Source: CAYRRR01 sp964426755
GTDB taxonomy: Bacteria > Patescibacteriota > Saccharimonadia > Saccharimonadales > JAGQNJ01
NCBI GenBank assembly: GCA_964426755.1
Contig: CAYRRR010000001.1
Coordinates: 62,001 to 126,000, forward strand
Direction: 5' to 3'
Length of the DNA: 64,000 nucleotides
The first letter of the stretch is position 1; each line of letters begins with the position of its first letter. The position numbers and the translations under genes are program-made. Positions 51,075 through 60,489 of this stretch are shown in pieces. Below the pieces are notes generated by a model. It searched no databases. It saw only the letters and a program-made list of their open reading frames with translations, and had not been told where the DNA came from.

Positions 51075-52265
51075 TTACCTAGATTTTTTTGCATGTAGCC
51101 CCGAACGCTTGCGCTGCTTCTCAATCAAAGTGGTCGCGGCTTGAACACTATCGAGATAATTTCTTGCTTCAGAGGTTGCAATTAAAGGTTCGCCGGAAAC
51201 CGGGGTTACTTTGATGGTGCTCGTATACAATCGAGGCTGCTTAGCAGTATTTTTACGCACGCCTGTAGCTACATTAATTTTTTCAATATTCATTCGTTTT
51301 CGTAATTTTTCCCAAAACAGAGCAAGATGTCTTTCGCCAGCTATCAGCTGATCTTCAGGTGTATCAGAGACAGGTACATTGATAGTGAGTGGTGAATCGA
51401 TGTCGGCTTTGGATGGTGTAATGGCTCTTAATATATCTCGAATTGACACTAAGCCAGTCGGTCGAAATTTGCGGTCTATCAACACTACGCTATTATGCGG
51501 TGAATTCGTTAGATGAACAACAAGATCTGTTTTGCTAGAGTCGGCCGGAAGAGAATCTACCATAGTTGTGGCATAACGCCGCACTGGATAATCAGCGCGA
51601 AACTTCTTTTCACCTCCACGGGAGTAAAAACCGACAACCGATCCTTCAGAAGGGTAGCGACGTTTCACTGATGGTTTTATGAATGCGCGCGCTAAGTCGT
51701 TTCGAGTGATAATGCCACCAATTGCGCCGGTATCTTTAGCAAGAATGATGCGTGATACGCCCGTATCTTTTAGCTGGTTGTAAATATCACCAACCAGTGA
51801 ATCGATAGGCGCAGTCACTGGTTTTTGAACTGATATGGCGCTACTTATCTTTTGCAATACATCTGAATCGCCAATGATGTGGTTTATGATATCATGACCA
51901 TTCACTACACCAATGATTTTTCTAGAGTCGTCAAAAACGGGCAGAGTATAAATTTTTGTAGCAAGCATATGAGTGACGACTTCGTGCAGCAATGTCTCTT
52001 CGGTAAGGGTGGGCGGCACCATTAATACCGTTTCTACTTTTGTGTCATAAGGGAAGTGGTTGGTGTAGAGCGTTTTGTAGGGCGACACCAGTCCCATAAA
52101 ATCTCCAGACTCATCAAAGATGAATACAGCCTCATGGCTAGAAGTAACTTTTGAGAGAACGCTGCCGAGTGTTTTTTCGATTGTATCAGTTATTACGGTA
52201 TCTAGCGGCTTCACAAGACCAGTAAGTTTCCTCGTGTTAATCGCACTCGCAATTTGTTGTAGCAT
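51075..52265 (-). CDS. Multi-CBS-domain protein
   Basis: 396 residues with at least two CBS pairs: an N-terminal one (LVKPLDTVITDTIEKTL, GVVNGHDIINHII), a second (QKPVTAPIDSLVGDIYNQL, GGIITRNDLARAFI) and a third CBS-like unit (RYATTMVDSLPADSSKTDL, TGLVSIRDILRAI), then a basic C-terminal domain. CBS domains bind adenine nucleotides and regulate partners. ATG 52265 is used because CATAAT (minus, 52272-52277) is 6 nt upstream. Confidence 0.8.
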   Translation of the reverse strand: MLQQIASAINTRKLTGLVKPLDTVITDTIEKTLGSVLSKVTSSHEAVFIFDESGDFMGLVSPYKTLYTNHFPYDTKVETVLMVPPTLTEETLLHEVVTHMLATKIYTLPVFDDSRKIIGVVNGHDIINHIIGDSDVLQKISSAISVQKPVTAPIDSLVGDIYNQLKDTGVSRIILAKDTGAIGGIITRNDLARAFIKPSVKRRYPSEGSVVGFYSRGGEKKFRADYPVRRYATTMVDSLPADSSKTDLVVHLTNSPHNSVVLIDRKFRPTGLVSIRDILRAITPSKADIDSPLTINVPVSDTPEDQLIAGERHLALFWEKLRKRMNIEKINVATGVRKNTAKQPRLYTSTIKVTPVSGEPLIATSEARNYLDSVQAATTLIEKQRKRSGLHAKKSR

Positions 52266-52470
52266 ACTTATATTATGACTTATGCAAGCAGAAGTGGCTG
52301 TACGTTTTCTTATTGCGTAAATGTAATTAGTATGTAACAAATATACTTTGTTTTTGAATGTATTAGCTCACCAAAAACTTTATAAAGCGGTCTGTCAGCT
52401 TAAGTATGTATTTCTATTATTACCGCGACGTTTGTTTGTAATTTATCTTTAAACATTGGTTATGAAACTA
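52266..52470. other. Intergenic stretch, no gene seen
   Basis: Part of a 386-nt stretch without a gene between the CBS-protein start and tRNA-Gln. Apart from the CBS-gene promoter at its left end I see only AT-rich sequence without a credible frame or strong hairpin; the right part (52471-52651) is described separately. Confidence 0.5.
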
Positions 52471-52492
52471 TGGCTGGGGATGAGGGATTCGA
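52471..52492 (-). repeat. Exact 22-bp copy of the tRNA-Gln 3' end
   Basis: 22 bases identical to 52652-52673, i.e. CCA, discriminator, acceptor strand and part of the T-arm of tRNA-Gln in the same orientation, 181 bp downstream of it. No tRNA body adjoins. The best preserved of the three tRNA-end copies in the window. Confidence 0.8.
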
Positions 52493-52516
52493 CTTACCTT
52501 CGGCGAGCCCACAACT

Positions 52517-52601
52517 TTTGCTTTGCAAACAAGTTCGCAAGTGAAGATTGCTTTGCGACATGTCACCGACATGTTTCACCCCGATCACTTTCGTTCGGGT
52601 G
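52517..52601. other. Hairpin cluster between tRNA-Gln and its repeated end
   Basis: TTTGC-TTT-GCAAA (52517-52529), ACATGTC-ACC-GACATGT (52558-52574) and CACCCCGA / TCGGGTG with one bulge (52577-52601). No reading frame on either strand is convincing. Confidence 0.5.
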
Positions 52602-52620
52602 TTCAAATTGCTGAGCTAAG

Positions 52621-52643
52621 AAAAAACGAGCCCCGAAGACTCG
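52621..52643 (-). terminator. Rho-independent terminator of tRNA-Gln
   Basis: On the minus strand CGAGTC-TTCGG-GGCTCG (one T-G pair) followed by six T (52621-52626). Confidence 0.8.
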
Positions 52644-52651
52644 CCTTTTCT

Positions 52652-52725
52652 TGGCTGGGGATGAGGGATTCGAACCCCCGATCATGGGACCAGAACCCAC
52701 TGCCTTACCGCTTGGCTAATCCCCA
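52652..52725 (-). tRNA. tRNA-Gln (CTG)
   Basis: Acceptor TGGGGAT / ATCCCCA, anticodon loop TTCTGGT in stem GTGGG/CCCAT giving CTG, T-loop TTCGAAT, encoded GCCA end (52652-52655). Confidence 0.95.
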
Positions 52726-52910
52726 ATAAGGTATAAAAAACGTTTTAAAATTGTCCTTGTCGACAACGCTGGCTTCTAATGACCATGCTGACTGCTTTTT
52801 GACACTCTAACAGGGCTATTTTATCAGGGATAAAGATAAAATTCTAGAGGTAGGGCATTTATTACCATGAGCAATTTTTTATTTCGATAAAATCTTGTAT
52901 AGTCACGTTT

Positions 52911-53060
52911 ATGAGTTTAGCAGCTTGGGTTTCATTGTTATTGTTCTTTCTTATTACGCCTATTATTTTGTTGCATTTTGCGGTCATGCCGGCTCTGAAT
53001 CAGTTGAAATATACGTATGAAAGCGCTGATACAACTGCTCGACACATTATTGAGCAATAG
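52911..53060 (+). CDS. Small membrane protein (49 aa)
   Basis: ATG 52911 to TAG 53058-53060. One strongly hydrophobic helix (WVSLLLFFLITPIILLHF) followed by a polar tail. TATAGT at 52898-52903 lies 7 nt before the ATG, the leaderless pattern of this genome, which is the main support. No family recognised; just upstream of corA. Confidence 0.55.
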   Translation: MSLAAWVSLLLFFLITPIILLHFAVMPALNQLKYTYESADTTARHIIEQ

Positions 53061-53114
53061 GCATTCCCCAATCTTCTGTTATACTTTTAGTAAATAACCT
53101 AAACAAATACTCCT

Positions 53115-54041
53115 ATGATTGAAATTTTATATAGTACGAACCACAGCCCGGTTATTCAGCGGCTAGAAAAAAGCAAAGCCGGGGCCTGGATTAATGTTAT
53201 CGAGCCGACCAAAGAAGAGCTTGAGTCGCTGGCTGATACCTATAATCTTGACATTGACTTATTGGTTGATGCCGTAGATATTTATGAAACACCACGTATT
53301 GAACAAGAAGGAAGTGATACCTATATCTTCTCTCGTTACTGTTATCCGCAAGGACGTGACATTGCAACAGAGCCACTACTCATTATTTATACAAAAAATC
53401 ATCTCTTCACAATAGCACGCATAAAAAGTACGGTACTCGAGCGTCTTACTGGCGGAATTGAACCGGTTGCCACCACTCAAAAGACAAAAACGTTGTTGCA
53501 AATTTTGGCAGCGATTAACTTTTCGTATGAACGCAACATGTATAGTGTTAACAAACTATTGCTAAGCCTTAGAAGTAAGTTAAGTAAATCAGACATTAGA
53601 AATGAATACTTTATTGAATTTATTGATATTGAAGAGAACTTAAATGAGTATCTTACTGCCTTGCAACCTCAAGCGGTTATGTTTAGAAACCTACTAAATG
53701 GACGTTTCTTGCCGCTTTATGAACAAGACAAAGATTTAGTTGAAGATTTATCTTTAAGCACGAATGAGCTGATAGATTTGATCAAATCAAGACTTAAAAC
53801 AATATCAAACATTCGTGATGCCTACTCAACCATTATGGCAAATAACCTAAACCGAATCTTTAAGCGCCTAACCAGTATTGGCATATTTATGGCAGTGCCA
53901 ACGATTATTGCGAGTTTATATGGAATGAACGTAGCACTACCAAACGATGACAGCGCATTTGCCTTTTGGGAGATCTTGCTTACAATCTCAATAATCACCG
54001 GACTTGTAGTTTACATCTTTAAAAAACTCAAATGGCTTTAA
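53115..54041 (+). CDS. corA: CorA-type magnesium/divalent cation transporter
   Basis: 308 residues: an N-terminal alpha/beta cytosolic domain, a long stalk helix, and two C-terminal transmembrane helices with the pore signature YGMN (in IASLYGMNVALP) and a basic end KKLKWL. Pentameric Mg2+ channel. TATACT with TGn (53080-53085) gives a leader of about 23 nt. Confidence 0.93.
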   Translation: MIEILYSTNHSPVIQRLEKSKAGAWINVIEPTKEELESLADTYNLDIDLLVDAVDIYETPRIEQEGSDTYIFSRYCYPQGRDIATEPLLIIYTKNHLFTIARIKSTVLERLTGGIEPVATTQKTKTLLQILAAINFSYERNMYSVNKLLLSLRSKLSKSDIRNEYFIEFIDIEENLNEYLTALQPQAVMFRNLLNGRFLPLYEQDKDLVEDLSLSTNELIDLIKSRLKTISNIRDAYSTIMANNLNRIFKRLTSIGIFMAVPTIIASLYGMNVALPNDDSAFAFWEILLTISIITGLVVYIFKKLKWL

Positions 54042-55144
54042 CAACACCCGAACAAAAACAGTTACCAGATTTTAGTGCCCTCGAAGGTATTAAGAAGCAG
54101 TCACTTATGTCGGTTTATTTTGCGGTAAGTGTGGCTGCTTATGTGCTTACAATGATTATTTCTGCCAAAACCGGGAATGCGGTGCCCCTGATGATTGTGA
54201 TGGCACTAAGCGTTGTCGGTCTTTTGATCGTCTATTTGCAACAAAAAAAGCTTAAAAAAGCTAACATAGAAAAGTTTGCGCAATTTGCAGTAATAAATAA
54301 TTTTGATTATGTCAACACAAACCGTCCGACCGGCAATGAAAGCGGTACGGTTTTCGGTCTGGGTACTGATCGAAGGCTTGTTAATATTATTGCCGGTCGC
54401 ATTCGCAATTTACCATTTAGGACGTTCGAGTATAAATATACAATTCGAAGAGGCAAATCGACTCACACTATAGATTTGCAAGTTTTTGAAATAACCTTGC
54501 CTCGCATATTGCCGCATATGGTTATTGACTCATTGGTCGAATATGGTAACTGGAATGGCTCGGCGTTACCAATTAGTTTTGATAAATCTCAGAAAATTGA
54601 ATTGGAAGGCGATTTTCATAAGTATTTTGCGCTCTATGCACCGGATAAATACGGCATTAGTGCTCTGTCAATCATTGCTCCTGATGCAATGGAGGCGCTG
54701 ATGAGGTACGCAGCGATGTGCGATATAGAGATTATTGATAACAAAATATATTTCTTATGGGCTGATGTAGCTAACAGCAAGCAACAATATGAAAAAATCT
54801 TTGAGACGATAAATGGAGTTATGGCAGAGATCGAAGATAAGCTAACCCGTGGTGATATCTTTGCTCACGATACGCATGCAAGGGTGCATGCTGAAGCTGC
54901 CGAAAAAGGTGTCAGACTTAAGAAAAGTCGGTGGCCGGGAAGAATAATAGTCGGCGCTATTATTTTTTATTTTGCGTCCGTCATGTTCCAGGATATTATT
55001 CCATATGGAGTAAGAGAGGCTATTTACTGGCTTGGAATGGGTGGAGTCTATATATTGACTTTTATCGGTATCGTTTGGTCCTTACTTCAGTCGAGGCGTA
55101 AGCGCAACCTGCAAACACAGCTCCGTCAACGTAATTATAATTAA
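54032..55144 (+). CDS. Four-helix membrane protein of unknown function
   Basis: 370 residues: two N-terminal helices (about 22-70), a cytosolic alpha/beta domain of about 220 residues with Trp/Tyr-rich strands, and two C-terminal helices (about 300-360) before a basic tail. Overlaps corA by 10 nt, so they are cotranscribed. No family recognised. Its stop overlaps that of rarA tail to tail. Confidence 0.6.
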   Translation: MALTTPEQKQLPDFSALEGIKKQSLMSVYFAVSVAAYVLTMIISAKTGNAVPLMIVMALSVVGLLIVYLQQKKLKKANIEKFAQFAVINNFDYVNTNRPTGNESGTVFGLGTDRRLVNIIAGRIRNLPFRTFEYKYTIRRGKSTHTIDLQVFEITLPRILPHMVIDSLVEYGNWNGSALPISFDKSQKIELEGDFHKYFALYAPDKYGISALSIIAPDAMEALMRYAAMCDIEIIDNKIYFLWADVANSKQQYEKIFETINGVMAEIEDKLTRGDIFAHDTHARVHAEAAEKGVRLKKSRWPGRIIVGAIIFYFASVMFQDIIPYGVREAIYWLGMGGVYILTFIGIVWSLLQSRRKRNLQTQLRQRNYN

Positions 55145-56325
55145 TCGCGCACAATTTTGATATTTTTCAGTTCTTCAGGCAAAAAGCCCCCAGTGTGTTT
55201 GAAACCTGCTTGCCATTGATAATCTTTTTGGTAGCCCAAATCTTTCATGAGCTTGGTTGGGGCATTTCTAAGGTGCAAGGGCACGGCTGCATCAGGAAAA
55301 TCTTTGGCCGCTTTCGTAGCAGCGTACATAGCGTCAGCCACCGTGCGAGATTTTGGTGATTTTGCTAAAACGAGCGCACATTGATAGAGATTGTATGAGC
55401 ATTCTGGCATACCGATGCGTTCTACGGCTTGAAAGGTGCTAACCGCTTGATTTAACGCCGCCGGAGCAGCAATGCCAATATCTTCACTGGCAAAAATTAC
55501 CATTCGTCGAGCAATAAATTTTGGATCTTCACCTGCATCTAACATGCGAGCTAAATAGTACAAAGCAGCATCAGGTTCGCTGCCACGCATGCTTTTAATA
55601 AAGGCACTTATTAAGTTGTAATGATATTCGCCTTGTTTATCATATCCGGGCAAACGCCGCTGCGCCGCTGTTTTCACTGCGTCAATCGTCACCTTACCCT
55701 TGGATAATTCAAGCGCAAGTTCTAAGTTGCCAATAGCTACTCTCGCATCGCCGCCAGATAGCTCTGCCAGATAATCCAACGCTTTTTTATCAACTCCTGC
55801 TGTGGTCTTAAGACGCTTCAGTGCCCGCTTTAAAATTGCAATAATATCATCTTTTGAGTGCGGGTTAAGTACCAATACACGACTACGTGATAGAAGCGGT
55901 GTAATAACTTCAAAACTTGGATTTTCAGTTGTAGCGCCAATAAGCGTGATGAGACCACTTTCTACATGGGGCAGAAAAGCATCTTGTTGTGATTTATTAA
56001 AGCGATGAATCTCGTCTACGAATAGCAACGTTTGCATGCCCAGCCGCTGATTTTCTTCGGCTCGTTTAATAACTTGTCGCACCTCTGCCAAGCCGGCTGT
56101 TACGGCTGATAGCTCAATAAAGTCAGCCTCTACCTCTTTGGCAATAATACGAGCTAGTGTTGTTTTGCCACTGCCGGGCGGGCCCCATAAAATAAGCGAA
56201 ACGGGTCGTTTGTGTTTAATAATTTCACGCAGGATTTCACCCTCTCCTAATAGATGAGTTTGTCCGATCACTTCACTAATAGATTGGGGTCGCAGCGTAT
56301 CAGCTAGCGGAGCGTCCTTGTTCAT
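55141..56325 (-). CDS. rarA: Replication-associated recombination protein A (RarA/MgsA, AAA+)
   Basis: 394 residues: Walker A GPPGSGKTTLA, Walker B LLFVDEIHRFN, sensor GATTENPSF, then the RarA C-terminal tetramerisation domain (DAALYYLARMLDAGEDPKFIARR in segments, ASEDIGIA). Acts at stalled forks near single-stranded DNA-binding protein. TATACT (minus, 56333-56338) is 7 nt before the ATG (leaderless). Confidence 0.95.
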   Translation of the reverse strand: MNKDAPLADTLRPQSISEVIGQTHLLGEGEILREIIKHKRPVSLILWGPPGSGKTTLARIIAKEVEADFIELSAVTAGLAEVRQVIKRAEENQRLGMQTLLFVDEIHRFNKSQQDAFLPHVESGLITLIGATTENPSFEVITPLLSRSRVLVLNPHSKDDIIAILKRALKRLKTTAGVDKKALDYLAELSGGDARVAIGNLELALELSKGKVTIDAVKTAAQRRLPGYDKQGEYHYNLISAFIKSMRGSEPDAALYYLARMLDAGEDPKFIARRMVIFASEDIGIAAPAALNQAVSTFQAVERIGMPECSYNLYQCALVLAKSPKSRTVADAMYAATKAAKDFPDAAVPLHLRNAPTKLMKDLGYQKDYQWQAGFKHTGGFLPEELKNIKIVRD

Positions 56326-56387
56326 AAGTAGTAGTATACTCTGTTGCCGAGCGGTGTATACTAAAAGTCAGTAAGAGGGAGACTACA

Positions 56388-57545
56388 ATGATACGGCATA
56401 AGCTAATCATCTTGGGTGTGGCGTTTATAACAGTAATGGTGTTGGCAGGTGTGGGAACAGCTCGGGCTCAAACAGTGCGGTCCGGAGACTCGGTTACTGT
56501 CAAAGCAGGTGAAAGAGTAGATAGCATGCTGTTTGCAGCTGGCAATAATGTTGATATAGCTGGCGAGGTTAATGGTGATGTGTACTGTGCGGGTCAAAGC
56601 GTAATAATTAGTGGCACGGTGCAGGGTGATGTGTTTTGCGTTGGTCAAAATGTAAGAATTGCCGGCAAAATTGAAGGTAGTGTACGTGTTGCAGGTCAAA
56701 ATGTCACGCATGGTGGAGAGGTTTTCGGTAGTATGACTGTTGCCTCACAAAGTTTTACAGCGGAAAGTTCAAGCCGAATCGGCAGAGACTTATTGGGCGG
56801 AACCCAAACAGCCAATCTTGACGGCATCATTTCACGAGATGTCGCACTCGGAGCGGCTACCGGCTATATTACAAATCAAATTGGGCGAAATGTTAAAGGC
56901 GATATTGCTAACTTAACGTTAACAAGTAACGCACGCGTGGGGGGTGTAATCGAATATACAAGCGCAAATGAACCAACGGTTAATGAGGGGGCTCAAATAG
57001 CCAGCGGCATACAGCGCAAAACTCCACCTAAAGCCGAAACAAAGCCCCGTTACGCGCCTTTAGCGTTTACGTTCATGACGATTCTCTATATTTTCGTTGC
57101 ATTGTTGCTTGTAATTCTGGCCTTAGCTGTACTAATTCCTCAAATATTACACGATGCATCGACTCGCTTAATGCGACAGCCAGGCAAGGTTATGGGTATT
57201 GGCTTGTTGGCGGGCTTAATTGTGCCGGTGCTAATAGTTTTATTATTGATCTCAATTGTTGGTATACCGCTGGCATTGCTCGTAATCTTGCTATGGTGCA
57301 CTATTGGCATGTTGAGCGGTCCATTTTCAGCTTACGCATTGGGGCGGCTAATGTTAAAAGATAGCAAAAGCCCTATTTTAATCGCATTATTAGGAGGCAG
57401 TGTTTTATTATTGCTTTACTTTGTACCGTTAATTGGCTTTTTTGCGCTCATTGGAGCCCATATAATTGGAACAGGCATGATAATTAATGACGCAATGTAT
57501 CGATTGCCTAAGCCTGACCAAAAAGTTAGAACCAAACTTAAATAG
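56388..57545 (+). CDS. Bactofilin-like (polymer-forming) membrane protein
   Basis: 385 residues: a signal peptide (VMVLAGVGTARA), then a repetitive right-handed beta-helix region (about 35-190) with repeated G-x-V-x-G-D-V units such as GEVNGDVYCAG and GTVQGDVFCVG, then four transmembrane helices (about 225-370). The beta region resembles bactofilin-type polymer-forming domains but lies outside the membrane. Role unknown, perhaps envelope scaffolding. A leadered start with GAGGGA. Confidence 0.75.
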   Translation: MIRHKLIILGVAFITVMVLAGVGTARAQTVRSGDSVTVKAGERVDSMLFAAGNNVDIAGEVNGDVYCAGQSVIISGTVQGDVFCVGQNVRIAGKIEGSVRVAGQNVTHGGEVFGSMTVASQSFTAESSSRIGRDLLGGTQTANLDGIISRDVALGAATGYITNQIGRNVKGDIANLTLTSNARVGGVIEYTSANEPTVNEGAQIASGIQRKTPPKAETKPRYAPLAFTFMTILYIFVALLLVILALAVLIPQILHDASTRLMRQPGKVMGIGLLAGLIVPVLIVLLLISIVGIPLALLVILLWCTIGMLSGPFSAYALGRLMLKDSKSPILIALLGGSVLLLLYFVPLIGFFALIGAHIIGTGMIINDAMYRLPKPDQKVRTKLK

Positions 57546-57651
57546 TTGTAAGTGTTCATACAGACTACTATTTATTAGTAAGCTGCAAGAGGTTTATTAA
57601 AAAGTAAGTTATAGTAATTATGCTTTTTGTAACGTACAATAGATGTGATTG

Positions 57652-58167
57652 ATGAGCAGTCGGTTAGTAGTTCAAGCCAAAAGTACCACAAAAGAACGCA
57701 TGAAATTTGCGGGTATCCTTATATTTTTATCAATAGCCGCAACACTGATGGGTACACTGAACGGTTTTAATGGCCAAGAATGGATACGGTGGTTTTTGGG
57801 CGGATTTTTAATTATGTTCGGTGGCTTTAAGATGATTGGTATCGAAGTATTTTTGCGGGTTTTTCCGCTTTACGACCTCATAGCTAAGCGATTTGCGCTA
57901 TATAAATATGCCTATCCTTTATTGCAGGCTTTTATTGGTATGTGGTACATCACCGGCTTAAGTCCGCTCCTTCGTGACATCATAGTGCTGGTTATTAGTT
58001 TTTCTGGTTTGTGGGGCATGCTAAAGCTTGTTTCGGCTCGGGGTGCGGTACGACTGGCATACCTAGGAAATATTATCCAGCTTCGTTATTCGACGGTAAC
58101 AATTATTGAAAATGCCACTATTGTAACACTAGCTATCGTAATGCTCGCTACAGATATCGCGCTTTAA
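57652..58167 (+). CDS. Four-helix membrane protein (DoxX/MauE-like size)
   Basis: 171 residues with about four hydrophobic segments (FAGILIFLSIAATLMG; FLGGFLIMFGGFKMIG; LLQAFIGMWYITGLSP; VTLAIVMLATDIAL). The layout resembles DoxX/MauE-type proteins, but no diagnostic cysteines are seen. TACAAT at 57635-57640 is 11 nt before ATG 57652. Function unknown. Confidence 0.55.
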   Translation: MSSRLVVQAKSTTKERMKFAGILIFLSIAATLMGTLNGFNGQEWIRWFLGGFLIMFGGFKMIGIEVFLRVFPLYDLIAKRFALYKYAYPLLQAFIGMWYITGLSPLLRDIIVLVISFSGLWGMLKLVSARGAVRLAYLGNIIQLRYSTVTIIENATIVTLAIVMLATDIAL

Positions 58168-58961
58168 GCTATAATATCTCTTCGCCTGAACACGAGCCAT
58201 GAAATTATGCCGGTCAGTATTATGACAGCTAGAAAGAAATAAATATTTGACCAGTTATAAGTCGATTCCATAATTTTGGCCGGTTGGTAATAATTGAATG
58301 CAAATATTTTTGACGGCCATTTGAGCCATTCCGCCGCACCTATGAGCGAAGCGATAATGTAGCCGCCGAGTGCGTACAGCGTAGCGATGCCAACACTGGC
58401 AATGCGAGCCCTACCGAACGAGGTGATCATAAATGATATCGATCCAAACGAAACAGCCATAAGCCAGCAGACTATCGAAGTCAGTAAAATGCCAACAGTA
58501 CTTACTTCAAGTCTTACGATTTTTGATAATAGTGTGGTTACGATTGTCGCTAACAAAGCAACAACAAGCGTTATAATCAGTCCGGCTAGAGCTTTGCTGA
58601 CAAGTAGCCTTGAGCGAGATATTGGTCGACTTAATAATAGCTCTAAGGTGCCTTCTTTTTCTTCTTTGCCAATAAGTGACGCGCCAAGTGAAATAGCCAA
58701 TATGCCTAATAACATTGGCAGCATCAGGTAAAAAATTTGGCTACTTAAATAGCCAACAGGAGACATAAAGTCACCTGTATCAGACAATAGGGCCATGGCA
58801 GAATCGGGAATATCAGCAAATGCTTGCTCTAATTGTTGAGACTGATCCCTAAAAGAAGGGTAGAAGGCAAGATTTAACGCAATGAAGGCAACAATGCCAA
58901 TACTCCACCACATAATGCTCCAGCGTCGTTGCCATAATTCCGACGTAATAATGCTATGCAT
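58164..58961 (-). CDS. ABC-2 type transporter permease
   Basis: 265 residues with six hydrophobic segments and the ABC-2 pattern (LGASLIGKEEKEGTLELLLSRP split by a short linker, then SRSRLLVSKALAGL). Works with the ATPase gene just upstream. ATG 58961 is chosen because it has AGGAG 6 nt before it and overlaps the ATPase stop by 8 nt; an earlier start would overlap further. Exported substrate unknown. Confidence 0.87.
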   Translation of the reverse strand: MHSIITSELWQRRWSIMWWSIGIVAFIALNLAFYPSFRDQSQQLEQAFADIPDSAMALLSDTGDFMSPVGYLSSQIFYLMLPMLLGILAISLGASLIGKEEKEGTLELLLSRPISRSRLLVSKALAGLIITLVVALLATIVTTLLSKIVRLEVSTVGILLTSIVCWLMAVSFGSISFMITSFGRARIASVGIATLYALGGYIIASLIGAAEWLKWPSKIFAFNYYQPAKIMESTYNWSNIYFFLAVIILTGIISWLVFRRRDIIA

Positions 58962-59865
58962 TTTTGTCTCCTGTTCCGTAATAACGCATAAACTCTTCTT
59001 CAAGATTTAACTCCTTGGTAGTAAGATGAGCAATTTTTTGTTGAGACAAGAATTTTAATAAAGGTTCTAAGCTGCCTTTGACATGTATTACAAATGCGCC
59101 GTTTTGGTTCATTGCCTTTTTAACGCCTGCAATTTTACGAATATCACCCAAAGAAACCTTATTGTTAAATACCACTTCGAACGTTTGCGATGCTTCAAGA
59201 GCCATATCAGCAATTTTATTTTCACTTACCAGTTTACCGTCACGAATAATACCAACACGATCACACATTTTTTTCACTTCACTCAAATTGTGACTGCTGA
59301 CGAACACTGTTGTGCCATTTGCTTGCAAGCGATTAACGAGTGCATAAAAAGCTTCTTGCATCAGCGGATCAAGCCCGTCCGTTGGTTCATCTAAAATTAA
59401 TACCTTAGGTTCATGCATGCATGCTTGAATGATTCCAATTTTTTGTCGATTTCCTTTTGATAAATCGCTTATGCGCTTTGTTAAGGTGGCATTAAAGGTC
59501 TTCACCAGTTCTTTAACAGCAATTTTGCGTTTCGGCGGCTGCAGGCTCGCCATAAAGTCTAAGAACTGTTGACCTGTCATCTTCTCATACGCTTTGAAGT
59601 CACCAGACAGATAGCCTAAGTGTTGACGTAGCTGGACTGCATCCTTAACGATGTCATAGCCTAAAATTGATGCGGTACCTTCAGATGGCTGGAGAAAGTT
59701 TAGCAAGGTTCTAATTGTTGTTGACTTCCCGGCACCGTTAGGTCCAAGAAAGCCGTATACCTCGGCTTTTTTTACCGTAAGCGTAAGATCTTTTAAAGCA
59801 TATGCTCCGCTTGAGGCATAGCGCTTGCTAAGACTTTTAATTTCTATCGTATTTTCAAGTTCCAT
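58954..59865 (-). CDS. ABC transporter ATP-binding protein (ABC-2 exporter)
   Basis: 303 residues: GPNGAGKSTTI Walker A near 42, LSKGNRQKIGIIQA as the signature, Walker B LILDEPTDGLDP, H-loop SSHNLSEV, and a C-terminal extension typical of DrrA/CcmA-like export ATPases. Pairs with the ABC-2 permease. TACACT (minus, 59873-59878) is 7 nt before the ATG (leaderless). Confidence 0.93.
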   Translation of the reverse strand: MELENTIEIKSLSKRYASSGAYALKDLTLTVKKAEVYGFLGPNGAGKSTTIRTLLNFLQPSEGTASILGYDIVKDAVQLRQHLGYLSGDFKAYEKMTGQQFLDFMASLQPPKRKIAVKELVKTFNATLTKRISDLSKGNRQKIGIIQACMHEPKVLILDEPTDGLDPLMQEAFYALVNRLQANGTTVFVSSHNLSEVKKMCDRVGIIRDGKLVSENKIADMALEASQTFEVVFNNKVSLGDIRKIAGVKKAMNQNGAFVIHVKGSLEPLLKFLSQQKIAHLTTKELNLEEEFMRYYGTGDKNA

Positions 59866-59904
59866 TGATTCTAGTGTAGATAATCACGTGCTACTATTCA
59901 ATGA

Positions 59905-60474
59905 ATGAATGATTTATTACGGCAATCATCTGAAATTGTTGCCCCGGCGCTACTTGGTTGGCGGTTGGTGCGAACACTCGAGGGCAAACAACTGGCTGGC
60001 ATGATTGTAGAAACAGAAGCATACGATCAAGCAGATGCTGCCAGTCACAGCTATAAAGGTATGACTGCGAGAACCCGAGTAATGTTTGGTGAGCCTGGTC
60101 ATGCGTATGTTTACTTTACTTACGGAATGCACTACTGCGTGAATGTTGTGACCGGACGAAAAGGACGCGGCAGCGGTGTGCTGATACGCGCCCTTGAGCC
60201 ACTTGAAGGAATTGAATCCATGCGTCAATTCAGAAAAATTGATAATGTCGGCAGCCTTACAAATGGGCCGGCAAAGTTATGTCAAGCTTTAGCGATTGAT
60301 AAGGCCTTTAATGGTCACAAGCTCTCAGAGCCACCGCTGCAGCTTATGCCTCCGCTTGATAATCGTTCACTAAATATCAAATCGTCCACCCGAATAGGTA
60401 TTAGTCGAGACACGCATCGGCTGTGGCGATTTTACGTCAAAGGCAATGCCTATGTTTCACATCCCAAGCATTAG
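59905..60474 (+). CDS. mpg: 3-methyladenine DNA glycosylase (Mpg/AAG family)
   Basis: 189 residues of the AAG fold: IVETEAYDQADAASHSY (catalytic Glu), RVMFGEPGHAYVYFTYGMH, VLIRALEPLEG, GPAKLCQAL. Removes alkylated and deaminated purines in base excision repair. Divergent from the ABC-2 operon; TACTAT at 59892-59897 lies 7 nt before the ATG (leaderless). Confidence 0.94.
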   Translation: MNDLLRQSSEIVAPALLGWRLVRTLEGKQLAGMIVETEAYDQADAASHSYKGMTARTRVMFGEPGHAYVYFTYGMHYCVNVVTGRKGRGSGVLIRALEPLEGIESMRQFRKIDNVGSLTNGPAKLCQALAIDKAFNGHKLSEPPLQLMPPLDNRSLNIKSSTRIGISRDTHRLWRFYVKGNAYVSHPKH

Positions 60475-60489
60475 CGGTATTATAGAGAT

